Assembly: GCA_022497145.1 (NCBI GenBank)
Contig: MU385919.1
Coordinates: forward strand, 62,001-126,000
Length of the DNA stretch: 64,000 nucleotides
Reading direction: 5' to 3'
Source of the DNA: Rostrohypoxylon terebratum
Lineage: Eukaryota > Ascomycota > Sordariomycetes > Xylariales > Hypoxylaceae
The notes beneath the pieces were generated by a model. That model saw only the letters and a list, made by a program, of their open reading frames with translations, searched no databases and was not told where the DNA came from. A program made the position numbers and the translations under genes. Positions 1-12,054 of the stretch are shown here, piece by piece (within the stretch, counting starts at the first letter, position 1; every line of letters starts with the position of its first letter).

Positions 1-1
1 T

Positions 2-3000
2 TCAATGGTTGAAGATGCTTCCATGGAATTTACTATGGCAGTAGGCGGTATTCGAAAGGGACCACAGCTAACAAACAATCTCATTGATCTCGACGACAAT
101 GAGGAAAATGAAGATATGTCAATGGAGTTCACCACCGCTGTGGGTGGAGTTCTGACTGGGTATAAACCTATTGCTTCATCTTCAAAGGCTCCTTTGGGTC
201 GGCGCCGTACTATGACGGCTGCTATCGACGAAGCGACCATGGACATGACAGTGGGATTAGGTCGGATTATTCCCGCCGATGAAGTTGATGAAGAAGAAGA
301 TGCTACTATGGGAATGGATATGACTACAGCTGTGGGCGGAATTATTAAGGGTCCACCTGTCGTCAAAGACCGAACCGAAGCAAGACATATCATGGAGAGG
401 GAAGTCGATGAGGATGATAACGTGCCTGCTCTACGCTCCTCCGCCAAACAACGCCTATCTGAGGCCATTTCTGGCACGAATATTTCAGAGGCTGGAAGTT
501 CCAATTTATCTGCGTTTCGGGGCAAGGATCTCCGTCGCAGTATCAATTGGCAAGCGTCTGCTAGTCTAAATAGCAGTTCGCCTGTTCGGGATCTTTCAAC
601 CCCCAAATCTGCGAATTCTGCTAAACAGAGCACTCCTAACAAACAAGGGCCCCGAACACCATTGAAAGACTCCCCCTCGAGAAACTTCAAGTCACCCGCT
701 TCTGTGGGTCGGCGGAATTCAAACCATGCGGCTTCTACGCCCCGATCTGCTTCCAAGAATGGGCAACGGATGTCTATTTTCCAACAAGACCCTTCTACCG
801 GCTTATCCACACCGCGAGTTATTCTCACTCCGCAATCAAGACGACTTTCGGGCTTGGGCGCTGATAGGCCTGGACTTGGATCACCCAAAGTCGCTGCGAT
901 ATTTGACAGGCGTGGGTCTATTGGAGAATCAGCGGATGACTTTGTTCCACGTGATTGTGGCCGAGGTGTTACTTTTGCAGATCCCCGAGTCATGGAATAT
1001 GAAGTAGATCGAGAACGCCGACAGGAGGCAGACAAGGAGAATGGTCGCCGCATACTTGAGAGAGAAACCGATGGTGATGACGAAGAAAATACCACAGCGA
1101 CTCTAAAGGACATGATTTCTAGTATGACACCCAGGAAAAATCCTCTCAAAGGCCGCAAAAGTCTCCATGTAGGCAGCGCCAAGGGTCTCCTAGGCAAACG
1201 CCCTGCCGAGCTCGACGATGAAGATGACCTCGAAGAGAGAGATGGGGTTAAGCGGCTTAAGAACCATCAAAGCAGTCCTGTCAAAAACGTGCGATTAAAC
1301 GCACCTCCTTCAAAGGCTGTCACTACTGGACGAATCAATTATTCTGCCGGTCGGACACTAGAAAATATTGATGTTCATGCGGCTACTTCGACATCGGTTT
1401 CTTCACCCAAGAAAGCGCCTGCAGCAGTGGCATTCCCTCAAACCACAGACCGCCTCAGGGATGTCGACTCTAATCACCCTACTGATACACTTAACTTTGA
1501 TCAATCGCATGCCATTGCCGATTCTGAGGTTCAAATGGATGATGATGGAGAGCGGATTCATCTTCAAGCCTTCCTGAACATGACAAATATTCGTTTTATG
1601 GAATTGACCACAACCAAGAGACGACACACACAGGCGCCTACCAGCACCAGAGACAATGCAGCGACAGGAAAGGAAGATGTCTCCCTTGAACGTTGCGTCG
1701 TGGCAGGTGCTTGCACGGTTCCGATGCTAGAGCTGTACCAACATGTAAGACTTCCTACAACCCTGATAGACGCGATGAATGCTAATGGGAATTGGTTTCT
1801 AGTCTTGCCGAGAACTCAAGAAATATATATCAGAGGGCAGAAGAATTGTCCGGGAGATCGAGACAGAAACTTTGGAAGAGAACCCCCCTCTTTTCAAAGA
1901 ATACATGTCGGCGACACCCGAGTACAAAGTCTTCTTGGACAATCAATTCAAGAACGTCAAGACGCATGCACGGCTTTTGAGCAAGGCTATGTGGTACGAA
2001 TGGCGCATGAAGCTTCAGGATGGCCTCAAAGAAGGCTTGGTCACAATCGCTGAGGGCATGAAAGCTGATGAACAGCTATTGCAAAAGGAACAGAAATTGC
2101 TCGATTCCGTGTTGCCCAAACTAATAGAGCGATTCAAGTCTTTGGAAGTAGAACACGACAATCTCGAGTCTGCTGCCCAAGAACTAGCAGACTGTGACCC
2201 TGAAGAATTACAAGCTGCACGCTCAGAACTTTCCGAAGTTGACGCGGATATCGAAGCGAAAATGAAGCAGATCGAGCAATTGCGCCAGCAACTGGGTGAA
2301 ACCGAATCCGGCATCAGCGAGTTATCGCAGAGAAAGGAGGAGTGTCTTGCTGATATTAAGGAAGCCGAGAAGATTCGCGAGCAGTGCAGGGGTTGGACAT
2401 CTAGTGAAGTCAGCTCTTTAAAAGGTCAGTATCTGTCATTACATCTCTAGGTTGCCATGCTAGGAGACTAACATTGTAATACAGCGAGGGTAGAGGAGCT
2501 CGAGAAACAACACGGCTGGATGATCACGGGCACAAATGGTACTACGCTGTCAATGACATATCGAAAGGAACTCGAGCTCGTTTTTGATGTTGCCGTGTTC
2601 AAAGGTGTCAAGCCCACAAATTCGCCAATCGATTTGTGGTACATTGCAGCCAATCGGGAACGAGATCCAAAGCCGTTCACGCCGGAAAAGGATTTTTTTA
2701 TTCAATGTATCCGGGATCAGATTCGAGGATTGGACCAATCACAAACTAAAATCAAGGAGCTGTTAGACATGGTCAGTGCGGGATGGAAGAAAGCCAATCA
2801 CGTGTCGGAAAACATGCGCCTCGTCGACTGCACGTATAGAACGAAGGTGACCAAGACTTCCGATTCGTCCATTGCATTTCGCGCAATTCTTTTAGTCTCC
2901 CCAGTCAAAACGAGGGTGGATGTTACACTGAATTTCCACGGTCGAAGCACACCTGATGGCATTGAAATTACTATTGAACCAGAGGCGCAAGTCGTGTATG

Positions 3001-3161
3001 GGGAGCAATTCAAGGTAGACAACGTCGTCGATTTCCTCAAGACTAGGATTGGCACTCGGGTTGTCACAAAGGAAGAGCAAAGCAGTGTCGAGTCATGGAG
3101 CGACGTCATTGTCGAGCTGCAAGAGAGGCTAGTTGCCAAGGCGAAGGCACAGCAAAGATAA
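2..3161 (+). CDS. spc7: Spc7/KNL1 (Spc105) kinetochore scaffold protein, 5' truncated by the window edge
   Basis: Outer-kinetochore KNL1 subunit, which docks the spindle checkpoint through MELT repeats phosphorylated by Mps1. Three exons are inferred: 2..1744, 1803..2424 and 2485..3161 (introns of 58 and 60 nt, phases 0 and 1), giving 1,012-1,013 visible residues. Four MELT-like repeats (MEFT, MEFT, MDMT, MDMT, three of them followed by AVGG) lie at visible residues about 8, 41, 80 and 105. A long basic and serine-rich linker follows. The conserved Spc7 region begins with the motif FLNMTNIRFMELTTTKRR near residue 522, then a long coiled coil and a globular C-terminal part (RWD-type in the family) that ends at the TAA. 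The frame is open to base 2 and family members are longer, so the true start probably lies upstream; the ATG at 5 is not a convincing start. Family identity is firm. Confidence 0.93.
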
Positions 3162-5209
3162 GCTACGGAAGAAGTGTGTTGTTGATCGGCCTTTTTGCCC
3201 TAGCTCGGCCTTATTATAATGACTGATGACTATTATTGACGGACTCGAGATATCCTGGGTGAGAAGAAGGCGTTGAGTGGTTTACTATTAAATCGATGGC
3301 GGATATAGATTCGTCCTGTTAGGATTACTTTTGATATTAGGAAGCTTGCTCTTGTCTAATGGTGGAAAACAGCAAAGCTCCTTACTGTCTAATATACCAA
3401 TTAACCCCATCTGCGTAGACTTCATGTGCTTGAATGTGATTTGATTCGCTTCATGATATGGAAACAGCAGTTCAATGTTAATACAAGAGAAATGCGATAA
3501 ACTACGTTTTGCAATTTTTCGTTATATTACTCACTAGCTACTAGGTACTATTATAATATTTATGCGCATCTAGTACGCGTGGTAACAATGATGGTTTACA
3601 ATCGAATGTTCGCACATGTACAACGTCGATGTATATCTAGATGAATTGTATTTTGAATTGATGTAGATAGGTATCTATGTAGCTATGTAGGTATCTTATA
3701 GAATATCATGGATGGCAGTGATATATCCAGCATTGAGTTCAACCCCAGAATACCACCTACTAGTAAGTACCTAGTTACCTAGTATATTGCACTCAAGTGC
3801 TACCTGCACAGTATGCATCGGTGTAATGGAAGGTACGAGTAGTCGCAAGGAAAACTTTTCGCGAGGCAATAACGACCGGAGGGCAACATTAAAAATATTC
3901 AGCGGGGATTACGATGAAGATGTACCTTTGTATATGGTGGGGAAATTAATCGGAATTTAAATATTGATTTATCATTGGCTGAAAATAAAAATACCTTTTT
4001 TTCATTGGTTGGAAATACCCCTGTCAATTATTTTTGATTGATTGCATTAGGGCTAGTTTAAAAATATCCGATTGGTGCCTGCGCGCGTACCGAGATCTCG
4101 GTAAAATAAAAACGGGGCATGGGTTAGGTGAGTTTTTAGACGATCAGCCTCATAGACGACAACCGTAGAGTACATTATCCTGCATGTACCATCAGATGGG
4201 TATTTGGGCCATTGGGTCATGTATATATGTAGGTATATATGTAGGAGGTGGTAATTTATCGAGTACATCATTTATTTCACAGTTACGGAATCAGAAAGGG
4301 CTACCACGTAAAAACAATAGTAGCTACCTGCACATTGAGATTCTTCAATACGGATACAAATAGTAGGTATGTATTGATTACGGCATGTTTACCATAGAAC
4401 AAGTAAGTAGATGGGGTATACAAGGCCCCTTTAGAGGTATTATCACAGCCCTGGAGCTTACAACATGTTCTTCTGGGTCGAGATTGTTCAAATGGAAGCA
4501 TCTGAAACGATCGCGGACCGAAGTAATGATTTCTTTAGGCATTGAGTACGTGGTTCCACTTTGTAGTGTTCATGGACGTAGGTTGGTGTTTACTGAGAAT
4601 CGCTTGTACGCGTGTACTTGTTTTTTTTACCTGTATGGCACATGTAAAAATACTACCACGGTATCCATAGGAACATACCTATGTACCTGCATATACACCA
4701 GGCGGAATTAAAGCGGGTGGTGGAAATCAGATGGAAAATTGGAAGGCACGAGTGCAAATACCTCTCTAGTTTATCGATCGTAGTTGCCCGATGAAGAAAA
4801 ATAATCGTTGCAAGTACGTTGTATCCCCACCATGCAACTTGAATCGTACTGTCAGGTGGACGACGACCACTGTGCTGATCGTGCTGATTAGGGTTGCCTG
4901 AATTCAGAAATCGAGTTTATAAATATCTGCCCCTCCAATTCTAAAATTCTTCCCTTCTTCCTCTTTTTTTCTTCTTCAGGTTCGCACATATGAAGGTTAC
5001 TGCACTTTTGCAATCTAGCAATCCAACACCAGACCTACACTTACTATCACTGTTGAACCTTTACATTCACACAAATTTCTGATCTCTCTCTAACTTACTC
5101 TATTTTCTTGTCATAACTCTCTCTCTCTCCGACTTAACATACCCTCCTGTCATAATTCTCTCTCTCTATCTATCTCTTACGTTGCTTAGTTCTCTTGAGA
5201 TTAGCCAAG
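3162..5209. other. Intergenic, about 2 kb, no gene seen
   Basis: AT-rich spacer. It holds scattered TAGGTACCTA-like strings (for example around 3540-3790) and a pyrimidine-rich stretch with CTCTCTCTC runs at about 5085-5175, which is probably the promoter or 5' UTR of the next gene. The open frame at 4385-4711 lacks conserved content and looks like chance. Confidence 0.6.
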
Positions 5210-8200
5210 ATGAACGCAATCGCAACCTTCTTTTTCACCACCCTTTTTATCCTCTTCACCTCCGCTCGTCATCTCCCCTTCTCCCCAGTCCAAGATGTCT
5301 TGGAAGACCTTGGACTGGGATCCGCCATTTTCTACTACACCTACCTTATTTTCCACATGTACTTCGTCGGCGCTATGCAGTCGCATGGATTTGCGGTGTT
5401 GGTATCTTTGGCCGTCAAAGTCAGCACAGAGCTGACCGATAAGGACGAATGGCCCATCGACTGGTGGACCGTCCTATCCTACACCATGATACAAACCATC
5501 ATAGGGCGTTGCACACCCTATGGCTGGGGCGTGTTCTTGGCCGTAGTCCTCAAAGCTCGATGGTCCGACGACGGCCCAATGCCTATCATGTGGATTGTCG
5601 GAGATGTCATATGGACATACTACGCTAAGTTGTAAGTATCTATCTTTATTGTCAATCATCCATCATCTATCATCACCACTACCATCACTGCCGTCACTAC
5701 CATAATCATCTGGATCATGGCCTGCTCTTCTATTTTCATCTACCCCTCTACCCCTCCTTTACCACTATGTCATGATATCATATATCCCCCATTACCGGAC
5801 AGGTCATGTAGTCATCAAAGGCACCCGACATCAAGAAGTCATCCCCCGTATTATCACCGCACATATTCATCGATAAATTATCCTATGTTCCCACTACTGC
5901 AACCTTCTACCACCGACATTTTGTCACTATTCCTACGGTCGTCTATGATCCAATAGACTCAAAGAACACATTCAATCTTTCGATTGATGTTTGATTACCC
6001 TTAGTCTACCAGACCTATCAGGTGTACATCGCATCATTATTCTCGCATTATGTTTCCACTGAGCAACCAGTATTACCTTGGTCATATCCATTAAGCTGTC
6101 CCCTTCGACCCTTTCCCTCCTTTCAATTTTTCTACAATCTCTCTTCATCAATTCCCGTATTGTCCAATGGGTCATTTCTCCGTGGGCTCACCAGGTAACC
6201 CGAACACAACCACCTATTTACATTGCAATGTATCTCAACATTACACATACACACATACACACATACTTGAAGATTGCAAATAATCCCTACTAACGTTGTG
6301 GTTATAGGGTTGTTGCGGAAATTACGAAGGCCAACTCTGTAGAGGGCTACCTCTGTAGCCTGTTTGAGGCATGGCCAGTTATAATGGAACATTCGGCCGC
6401 TTGTCAACGATGGTTTTTTTCTGGTACCCCGAACAGGATGAATCATGGCATCAATATGTTCCTCAAACATTACCTTGGAGTATCGACTCTTCATACACCT
6501 ACTCCCCTTCCTAGTTCCCCCACTTCTCCGCCGCATATCTCTCATAATATCCCGTCTAGTCCAAATGAGCCTACGGTCGTCGCTCCGCTTAAGGACTCCG
6601 TCAGTACTCAAACTGAGGACCCCGTAGTCACTCCCGCTGAAGATACCGTATCGAAAAAAGAAGAAGAGAAGGATACGACAACTCGTGAGGACTTCTGGGA
6701 GTTACTTAGAAAAGATTTCAAACACGCACCCATACAGCCAGCCCTCGACGCATGTTCCAAATGGGGATCACGCCACAAGAAGACGTGGCGAGAGTCTTTA
6801 CCTCCCGACACCACGGAAGAACAGATCCGTGCAATGGCCCCGAAGCCTTATCGATGTTCACGGAGAGGTATCGGTATGAGCCAATCCCCCAGCGAATCTG
6901 CTGTTACCCCCGTCGATAAGCCAGTAGAGGAGCACAACAAAGAGGCCATTGGCAAGCTCAGTGCAGTGTCTCCCATTGGTAGCGAGGGCAAACAAATCGA
7001 TACCAAGCATTTAGAAACTACTATCGAGGCTATGGTTGACCGTGTCATACAACCGGTTCTCGATAGAGTCGCGGTGCCTCTCATCGAGAGGACTATAGAT
7101 CGCGCAATAGAGCGTTCGCTTGAGCCTCTCATGGAGAAATTGACAAAGCGCGTCGTACAAACCTCCGAGACCTCTACTACTGCTGCCGTTCAGCCGGACG
7201 TCAAAGCTGCCGAGCCTATTATGGAGGTTAACGAAAGCCTTATTGATCTAGAATCAAAGACAGCAGCCGAGACTGTACCTACACTTACTCCTCCTACTGA
7301 GATTCTCGAGCCTGTTAACGGAATTCATAACGTCGAACATGTCCCGGAACCTGATAGTTCGGTATCTCTCAAGTATGAATCTGTCAACCAGCAACATATT
7401 GTCGGCCCCCATATAGAGTCTCAACATTCAGAGCCCCAGCTAGAGCTCCAGTCAGAACCCCAAACAGAGGCACAGCTAGAGCTTCAGCCAGAACCACAGC
7501 CAGAACCCGAGCCAGAGCCAGCTCCACTTGCACACGAACAGCCAGTTAGTTCAGGGCCCTGTGCAGTCAACCCATTCGCCCTTGTCCAGACAGAAACTGA
7601 GATACAATTTCCTGAGACGGCGGGTCCTGTGACGACTGACTCTCAACAACAATTCCATCCACAATCACAAGAGATGGACGCCCAGATCATGCCTCAGCAG
7701 CCGGAAACCTCTCCAGTGCCCATCCTTACGTACGACCAAGCTGTGGACTATACACAATTCTCTCAGCCGGTGGATCCTACTATGGCTGGCCTGTCCCAAG
7801 CGCAGTATGATCTCCAGGCACCACATCATACCGAAGCACAGAATGAGCTCCAGGAGACCGTTTCCGTATCGCAAGAACCCATGACTCAGCATGAACTCTC
7901 CACTACGCATGACCCCAGCATTACTTCTCAAGACTCCGATTATGATTATCGAATGGACATAGATGATGATACATCTACGCTCTTCGGTGACCGTTCGATG
8001 GATGACCATTTGATGGATGATACGGAGGATGCAATGGAAGCTAGCGAGCCAGCGCAGGCCGATACTGAGGCATCTGGATCTGACCAAGCGGGAATTGGTG
8101 ACAGTATGACGGGTGTTGAGATGACTTCCCCTGATTCATCACCGGACCTGCAGCGCGAGTATGAAGCTAACGAAGGGCCCTTGGATGTAGAGTTTCTGGA

Positions 8201-9788
8201 GTCAGCAATGGAACAGGATGAGATGGACCAGAATGAGATGGACGTTAGCAAGCCAGCCTCGACTGAAGGACTTTCAGAGACCCAAGATCCAGGGGATGGA
8301 GCAGTAACGATCAACAATAATGAAGGCAAGGGTGGTGGTGCATATGTCAATTTGCATGAACTCGACGCCAAGTTCCAGGCGTCCAGAGCTGCCCAGATCG
8401 CAAGTGGCAACTGGAAAGAACCAATGGATCCGACTCAAATGTTTCTTTCAGCGGGCTTTACCAACGTACCGAAGAAGGACGACCCGAAACCTCAAGAGAA
8501 ATCAACTGCTTCGCAATCCGGCCCGTCAATTTTGTCGGCTGCTCCGAATATATCTAGAGGTCTATCCACTCCCAAGCCAAGTCCGTTAACTACTCCATTT
8601 TCGAACAAGTCTGGAAAGGATTCAGCAGCCCCTAAAGTAAGCCCGTTGGCCAACGCATTTGCGAGTGTCTATGGAAAAGGTTCGGGGAGTCCCATGACTT
8701 CTTCATTTACGAATGTATCCGGAGGAGGACCACAAACACCTCAGCCAAGTCGTCCGTTAGTCAACCCGTTTGCGAACAAGTTTGGGAAAGACTCAACAGT
8801 CCCAACAGCCCCTAAAATAAGCCCGTTAACTAACGCGTTTGCGAATGTGTCCGGAGGAGGTCCACAAACCCCTCAGCCAAACTTGTCGACTACTGTATTC
8901 ACAAACGTGTACGGAGGACCACAAACACCCAAGCCAAGTCGTCCATTAATCAGCCCGTTTGCGAACAAGTTTGGAAAGGATTCAACAGTCCCAGCAACCC
9001 CTAAAGTAGGCCCGTCAACTAGCGCGTTTGCGAATGTGTCCGGAGGTCCACAAACATCCAAGCTAAACTTGTCGACTACTACACTCGCGAACGTGTCCAG
9101 GGGAGGCTCGCAAACACCCAAGCGAACTCCGCCGAATACTGCATTTGTAATGGTACCTGGACCTGGGTTAGGATCGTTTCCTGCGTCGAGCCAATCACAG
9201 GGTCCTAGCAATTCGGGCACGAATCAGCAATCCAAGTTCAAATTTGATATTCCCGAAGAATTGAGACCCAATGAATCTGGCAAGCCCGTTTTTGAACAGA
9301 GGTTCAGTCTCGAGACAAATCTCAACTTCAGTTCTCATTCGCCTGCTGGACTAGGAGCTAGCAAGCCAGCCATGTCGGGAACAGCCACGCCTACCAGAGG
9401 CAGCCAGTCTGCGTGGAGTCATGTCGGAGGAAGACTAACAACACCTAATGGTTCCAATTCCTCTGCTACACCTGCGCCTGTCCCAGACTCTGGCGCAACG
9501 GACTCTGACGATATGGACACTGACGTATCAGACTCGGACGAAACAGAATCTGAGCCGGATGGGATGCAAGACGTGGATATACACGAACGGGCTGAGAGAT
9601 CTGACGCGCCCCCGTTGGCAGAAGCGAATCCAGAGGCTGCAGCTGAGGAAACTGATGTGCCTTTGTCCGAAAGAGTGAATCTAAAAGATTATGAAGGGAG
9701 GGTGGCGACATACATGGAAAGGCATAACTGTGACGAGGAAGCTGCTAGAGCAGCAGTAGAACTGGATATAGACTTGGAGGACTATTAA
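5210..9788 (+). CDS. Large low-complexity protein with N-terminal membrane domain (two exons), function unknown
   Basis: Not assigned to a known family. Exon 1 is 5210..5631 and exon 2 is 6308..9788, joined in phase 2 across a 676-nt intron with a GTAAGT donor, a CTAAC branch point and a TATAG acceptor; 1,300 residues. The first ~145 residues are hydrophobic and tryptophan/tyrosine-rich, with several likely membrane segments. The open frame upstream of the ATG at 6384 continues this domain, which supports the join. Next come a charged region, a Q/E/P repeat (7430-7530), acidic Asp-rich stretches, and a Pro/Ser/Thr-rich part with a 63-residue duplicated unit (8765-9130). The C-terminus is a short acidic helix-like segment ending in DLEDY. 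The ATG at 5210 was preferred to 5195 because of its AAG context. The intron is long for this genome and might hide another exon. Two separate genes are the alternative. Confidence 0.7.
8765..9130 (+). repeat. In-frame coding minisatellite, ~189-bp unit with internal sub-repeats
   Basis: Inside the preceding gene. The block starting PFANKFGKDSTVP occurs at about 8765 and again at about 8954 (period 189 bp, 63 codons). Each copy is followed by a FANVSGG-PQT sub-repeat and an NLSTT segment. Related shorter units (PFSNKSGKD, AFASVYGKG) extend the array upstream to about 8590. The period keeps frame, so length changes would not disrupt the protein. Confidence 0.85.
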
Positions 9789-10166
9789 TGAGCTGATACC
9801 GATTCGGTATACCACGATATTTCTTCGGATGACGCTCATTATAGAAACGCCTGTCACACCACGACTCCTTCGCCCGGCTATGACGCATATCAACAAACCT
9901 TGATCAAAAGGGGGCGTCAATAAGGAGACCTACTTTATCAGATCATTGGAATCCTTCACCCTTTCCGTTTTATTTTTCTTTTCCTTATTTTCTTCTTCCT
10001 TTCTCCTTTACTTGTTGACTTTGAGGTATTATCGAATATAGCACTGGACTGATCAATGTTTTGCGACGTTCCCACTCTGAAACTCTTCCGGGAGAGACAG
10101 ATGGGGTTGATCGGTCGCCATGGCGTTATCTTGTTTTACGTCATTGGCCGCCTGCCGTTCTTTTTA
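9789..10166. other. 3' flank of the membrane/low-complexity gene
   Basis: Probable 3' UTR and spacer, with a T-rich stretch at 9965-10010. No gene seen. Confidence 0.5.
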
Positions 10167-10315
10167 CTCCAAGACCCCTAGGAACCCTGTATTGGGGAGA
10201 CGGGCGAGAGTTTGGCTCGAAGATCCTGAGGAACCCAGTAGTTGGGCGAAGGGGGAGAGCATTTGGTTCCGAGATCCCGAGGAACCCATGTATTGGGCGA
10301 AGGGTAGGACAACGG
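10167..10315 (+). repeat. Three ~50-bp tandem units encoding a DPEEP..WAKG peptide repeat
   Basis: Units at about 10167-10215, 10216-10266 and 10267-10315 (49, 51 and 49 bp) share the core GAGGAACCC...TTGGGCGAAGGG. In one frame (open 10120-10329) the second and third units both read DPEEP, two residues, WAKG, preceded by W and one or two residues. This suggests the remnant of a peptide-repeat coding region. No complete gene surrounds it. Confidence 0.6.
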
Positions 10316-10599
10316 CATCGGGATGGTGATTCCCTCATATTGAGCGAACGCTATCATATCCTGTTTGGCGAATGGTACGATCTGAGACTTCCAAGAGGTC
10401 CTAGACCAGGCGGAATGCGAGTACGTGCCACAGCGCCTAGACTTTTACCTCCTTTACTTTCTTTTTATTAGGATGAGAGAGGTGTTATCCCCGTCCTTAT
10501 TTCGGAATTAACGACGAGCGAGAGTGGTTATGTCCCCGCTCATATTTGTGTATCGACCATGTCTTGACACGGTTCTTGTTCGCGCCGTCCGTCAAGCAT

Positions 10600-11300
10600 C
10601 GCAATAAACCGACAAACGCCTCGTTGCAGTTATGAATCTCGCTGTCCATCGAGTACAACTCTGAGATCGCATTTCCCGGTCCTGCCCTCGCCGGCCTGAA
10701 AGCATTGAACCCATGTCGACAAATTTCTTCGCCCCTTGCAGTCCTGTTTTTGCGCTGTTGCCATCGAAGCAGATATATGCTCACCCGGCTTAGGTCACGC
10801 CGGCCAGTGGGTACTTTGACAATTTCCGATAGTAGTCTATCCCGAAACTGCTGCCAACGGAGAAGACAAACACTTGCCCAGCCCGGGTCATGCTGGCCAG
10901 TCAGTGATTGAAAAGATCTCGTAGCAGTCTGGTTCCCAACTGCCACCACCGAGAGATAAAGATTCATCTAGCTTCGGTCACGCTAGCCAGTGAACATTTG
11001 ACAAACTCTTCTCTCAGTCTTGTTCTCGACTGTCGCCATCAGAGATGAGAAGCACTCACCCAGTTTTGGTCACACTGGCTAGTGAGTAACCGGCAACGCC
11101 TCGCGGTAGCTCGTTCCCAACTGCCGCCATCGAGGAAGAGAAAGGTTCGCCCGGCATTGGTCATGCCGGCCAGTGAACAATCGACAACGTCTTCCGGTAG
11201 TCATTCCGCGACTACCGGCACAAAAGAAGACAAACGCTCTCCTGTATTTACGCCGGCCAATGAGTGAATGACAACAACTCGTGCCAGTCTTGTCCTCGAT
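10600..11300. repeat. Degenerate ~91-bp tandem repeat array, at least 6 units
   Basis: A landmark of the form GGTCA(C/T)GC(C/T)GGCCAGT recurs at about 10793, 10886, 10976, 11068, 11159 and (degenerate) 11245, spacings 93, 90, 92, 91 and ~86 bp. A weaker copy sits near 10690. Between landmarks each unit carries TTGACAA, CAGTCT(T/G)GTTC and CTGCCGCCATCGA-like strings. No open frame runs through the array. Confidence 0.8.
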
Positions 11301-11486
11301 TGCCCTACGAGCATATTACAAAACGACAATGTCTCAACATAGAACCTCGCACGTACCTCCAGGAGCGTCTAAACACAGGCGCTATAAAACAACAACAAAA
11401 AAAAAAAAAAAAGAAAACGAAAAAAATAAAGAAAAAAAAGGAAGGGGGGAAGAGCAGGGTTTATAACCCCCCAACAAATCTCCCCC

Positions 11487-11525
11487 CTCGCTGGGGCTCA
11501 GCACCAAACTGCAGCCCCAAGCGAG
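11487..11525. repeat. Hairpin, 12-13 bp stem, C/G-rich
   Basis: CTCGCTGGGGCT at 11487-11498 pairs with AGCCCCAAGCGAG at 11513-11525 with one bulged base. It lies between two A-rich stretches (11395-11450 and 11525-11555). Confidence 0.55.
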
Positions 11526-11654
11526 AAAAAAAAAGAAAAGAAAAGAAAAAACGAACCTTTCGACTGTTGACCATGAAAGGTCAGTTGGGGGGCCATACAA
11601 AATAAATAAGGAGCCCCCCAGGAACCCCAAATGGAAAAAAAGGGGGAAGTAATA

Positions 11655-11683
11655 GGGGCCTCACTAGACTAAAAGGAGGCCCC
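11655..11683. repeat. Hairpin, 8-bp GGGGCCTC/GAGGCCCC stem
   Basis: GGGGCCTC at 11655-11662 is complementary to GAGGCCCC at 11676-11683 across a 13-nt loop. This is one of several stem-loops in the 11.4-12.2 kb island. Confidence 0.5.
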
Positions 11684-11748
11684 CGTAACCCCGAACTAAA
11701 AGGGGTGTCCTTGACCAGGTCGACGTTGAAAGGGAGAAAAGAAAAGCT

Positions 11749-11838
11749 GGCATCGGTATGAAAAAATGTAAGTGCTTATTGCTCCGTTATTCACTAACTA
11801 TATAAAGATGCTGACAATATGTAGCACATACCGATGCC
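11749..11838. repeat. Perfect 12-bp inverted repeat enclosing an intron-like segment
   Basis: GGCATCGGTATG (11749-11760) and CATACCGATGCC (11827-11838) are exact reverse complements. Between them 11768-11824 has all marks of a fungal intron: GTAAGT donor, CTAAC and CTGAC branch candidates, TAG acceptor. The stem arms would be exonic and become adjacent after removal of 57 nt. Confidence 0.6.
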
Positions 11839-12054
11839 CTGGTTGTCACGATCACCAATATCGCCAACCAGTAACTGGACGAAGAAACCCATGTCGGGGG
11901 ACCTAGTAAGTTAAACTTTTTCCTCAAGTGAAATGAGTGCAAGGAAAACTAACTGGTTTGTAGAAAAAGGACGAGAAAAAAAAATAAACAAAAGAATATA
12001 TAAAAAAAAGAAAAAAAATACAAAAAGAAACGTCGACGGTCCCCGGCATGGGTC

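Noticed and set aside
4385..4711. 108-codon frame in the 3-5 kb spacer
   Set aside because: Composition is Cys/Thr/Tyr-rich and follows repetitive TACCTAC DNA; no splice context or motif.
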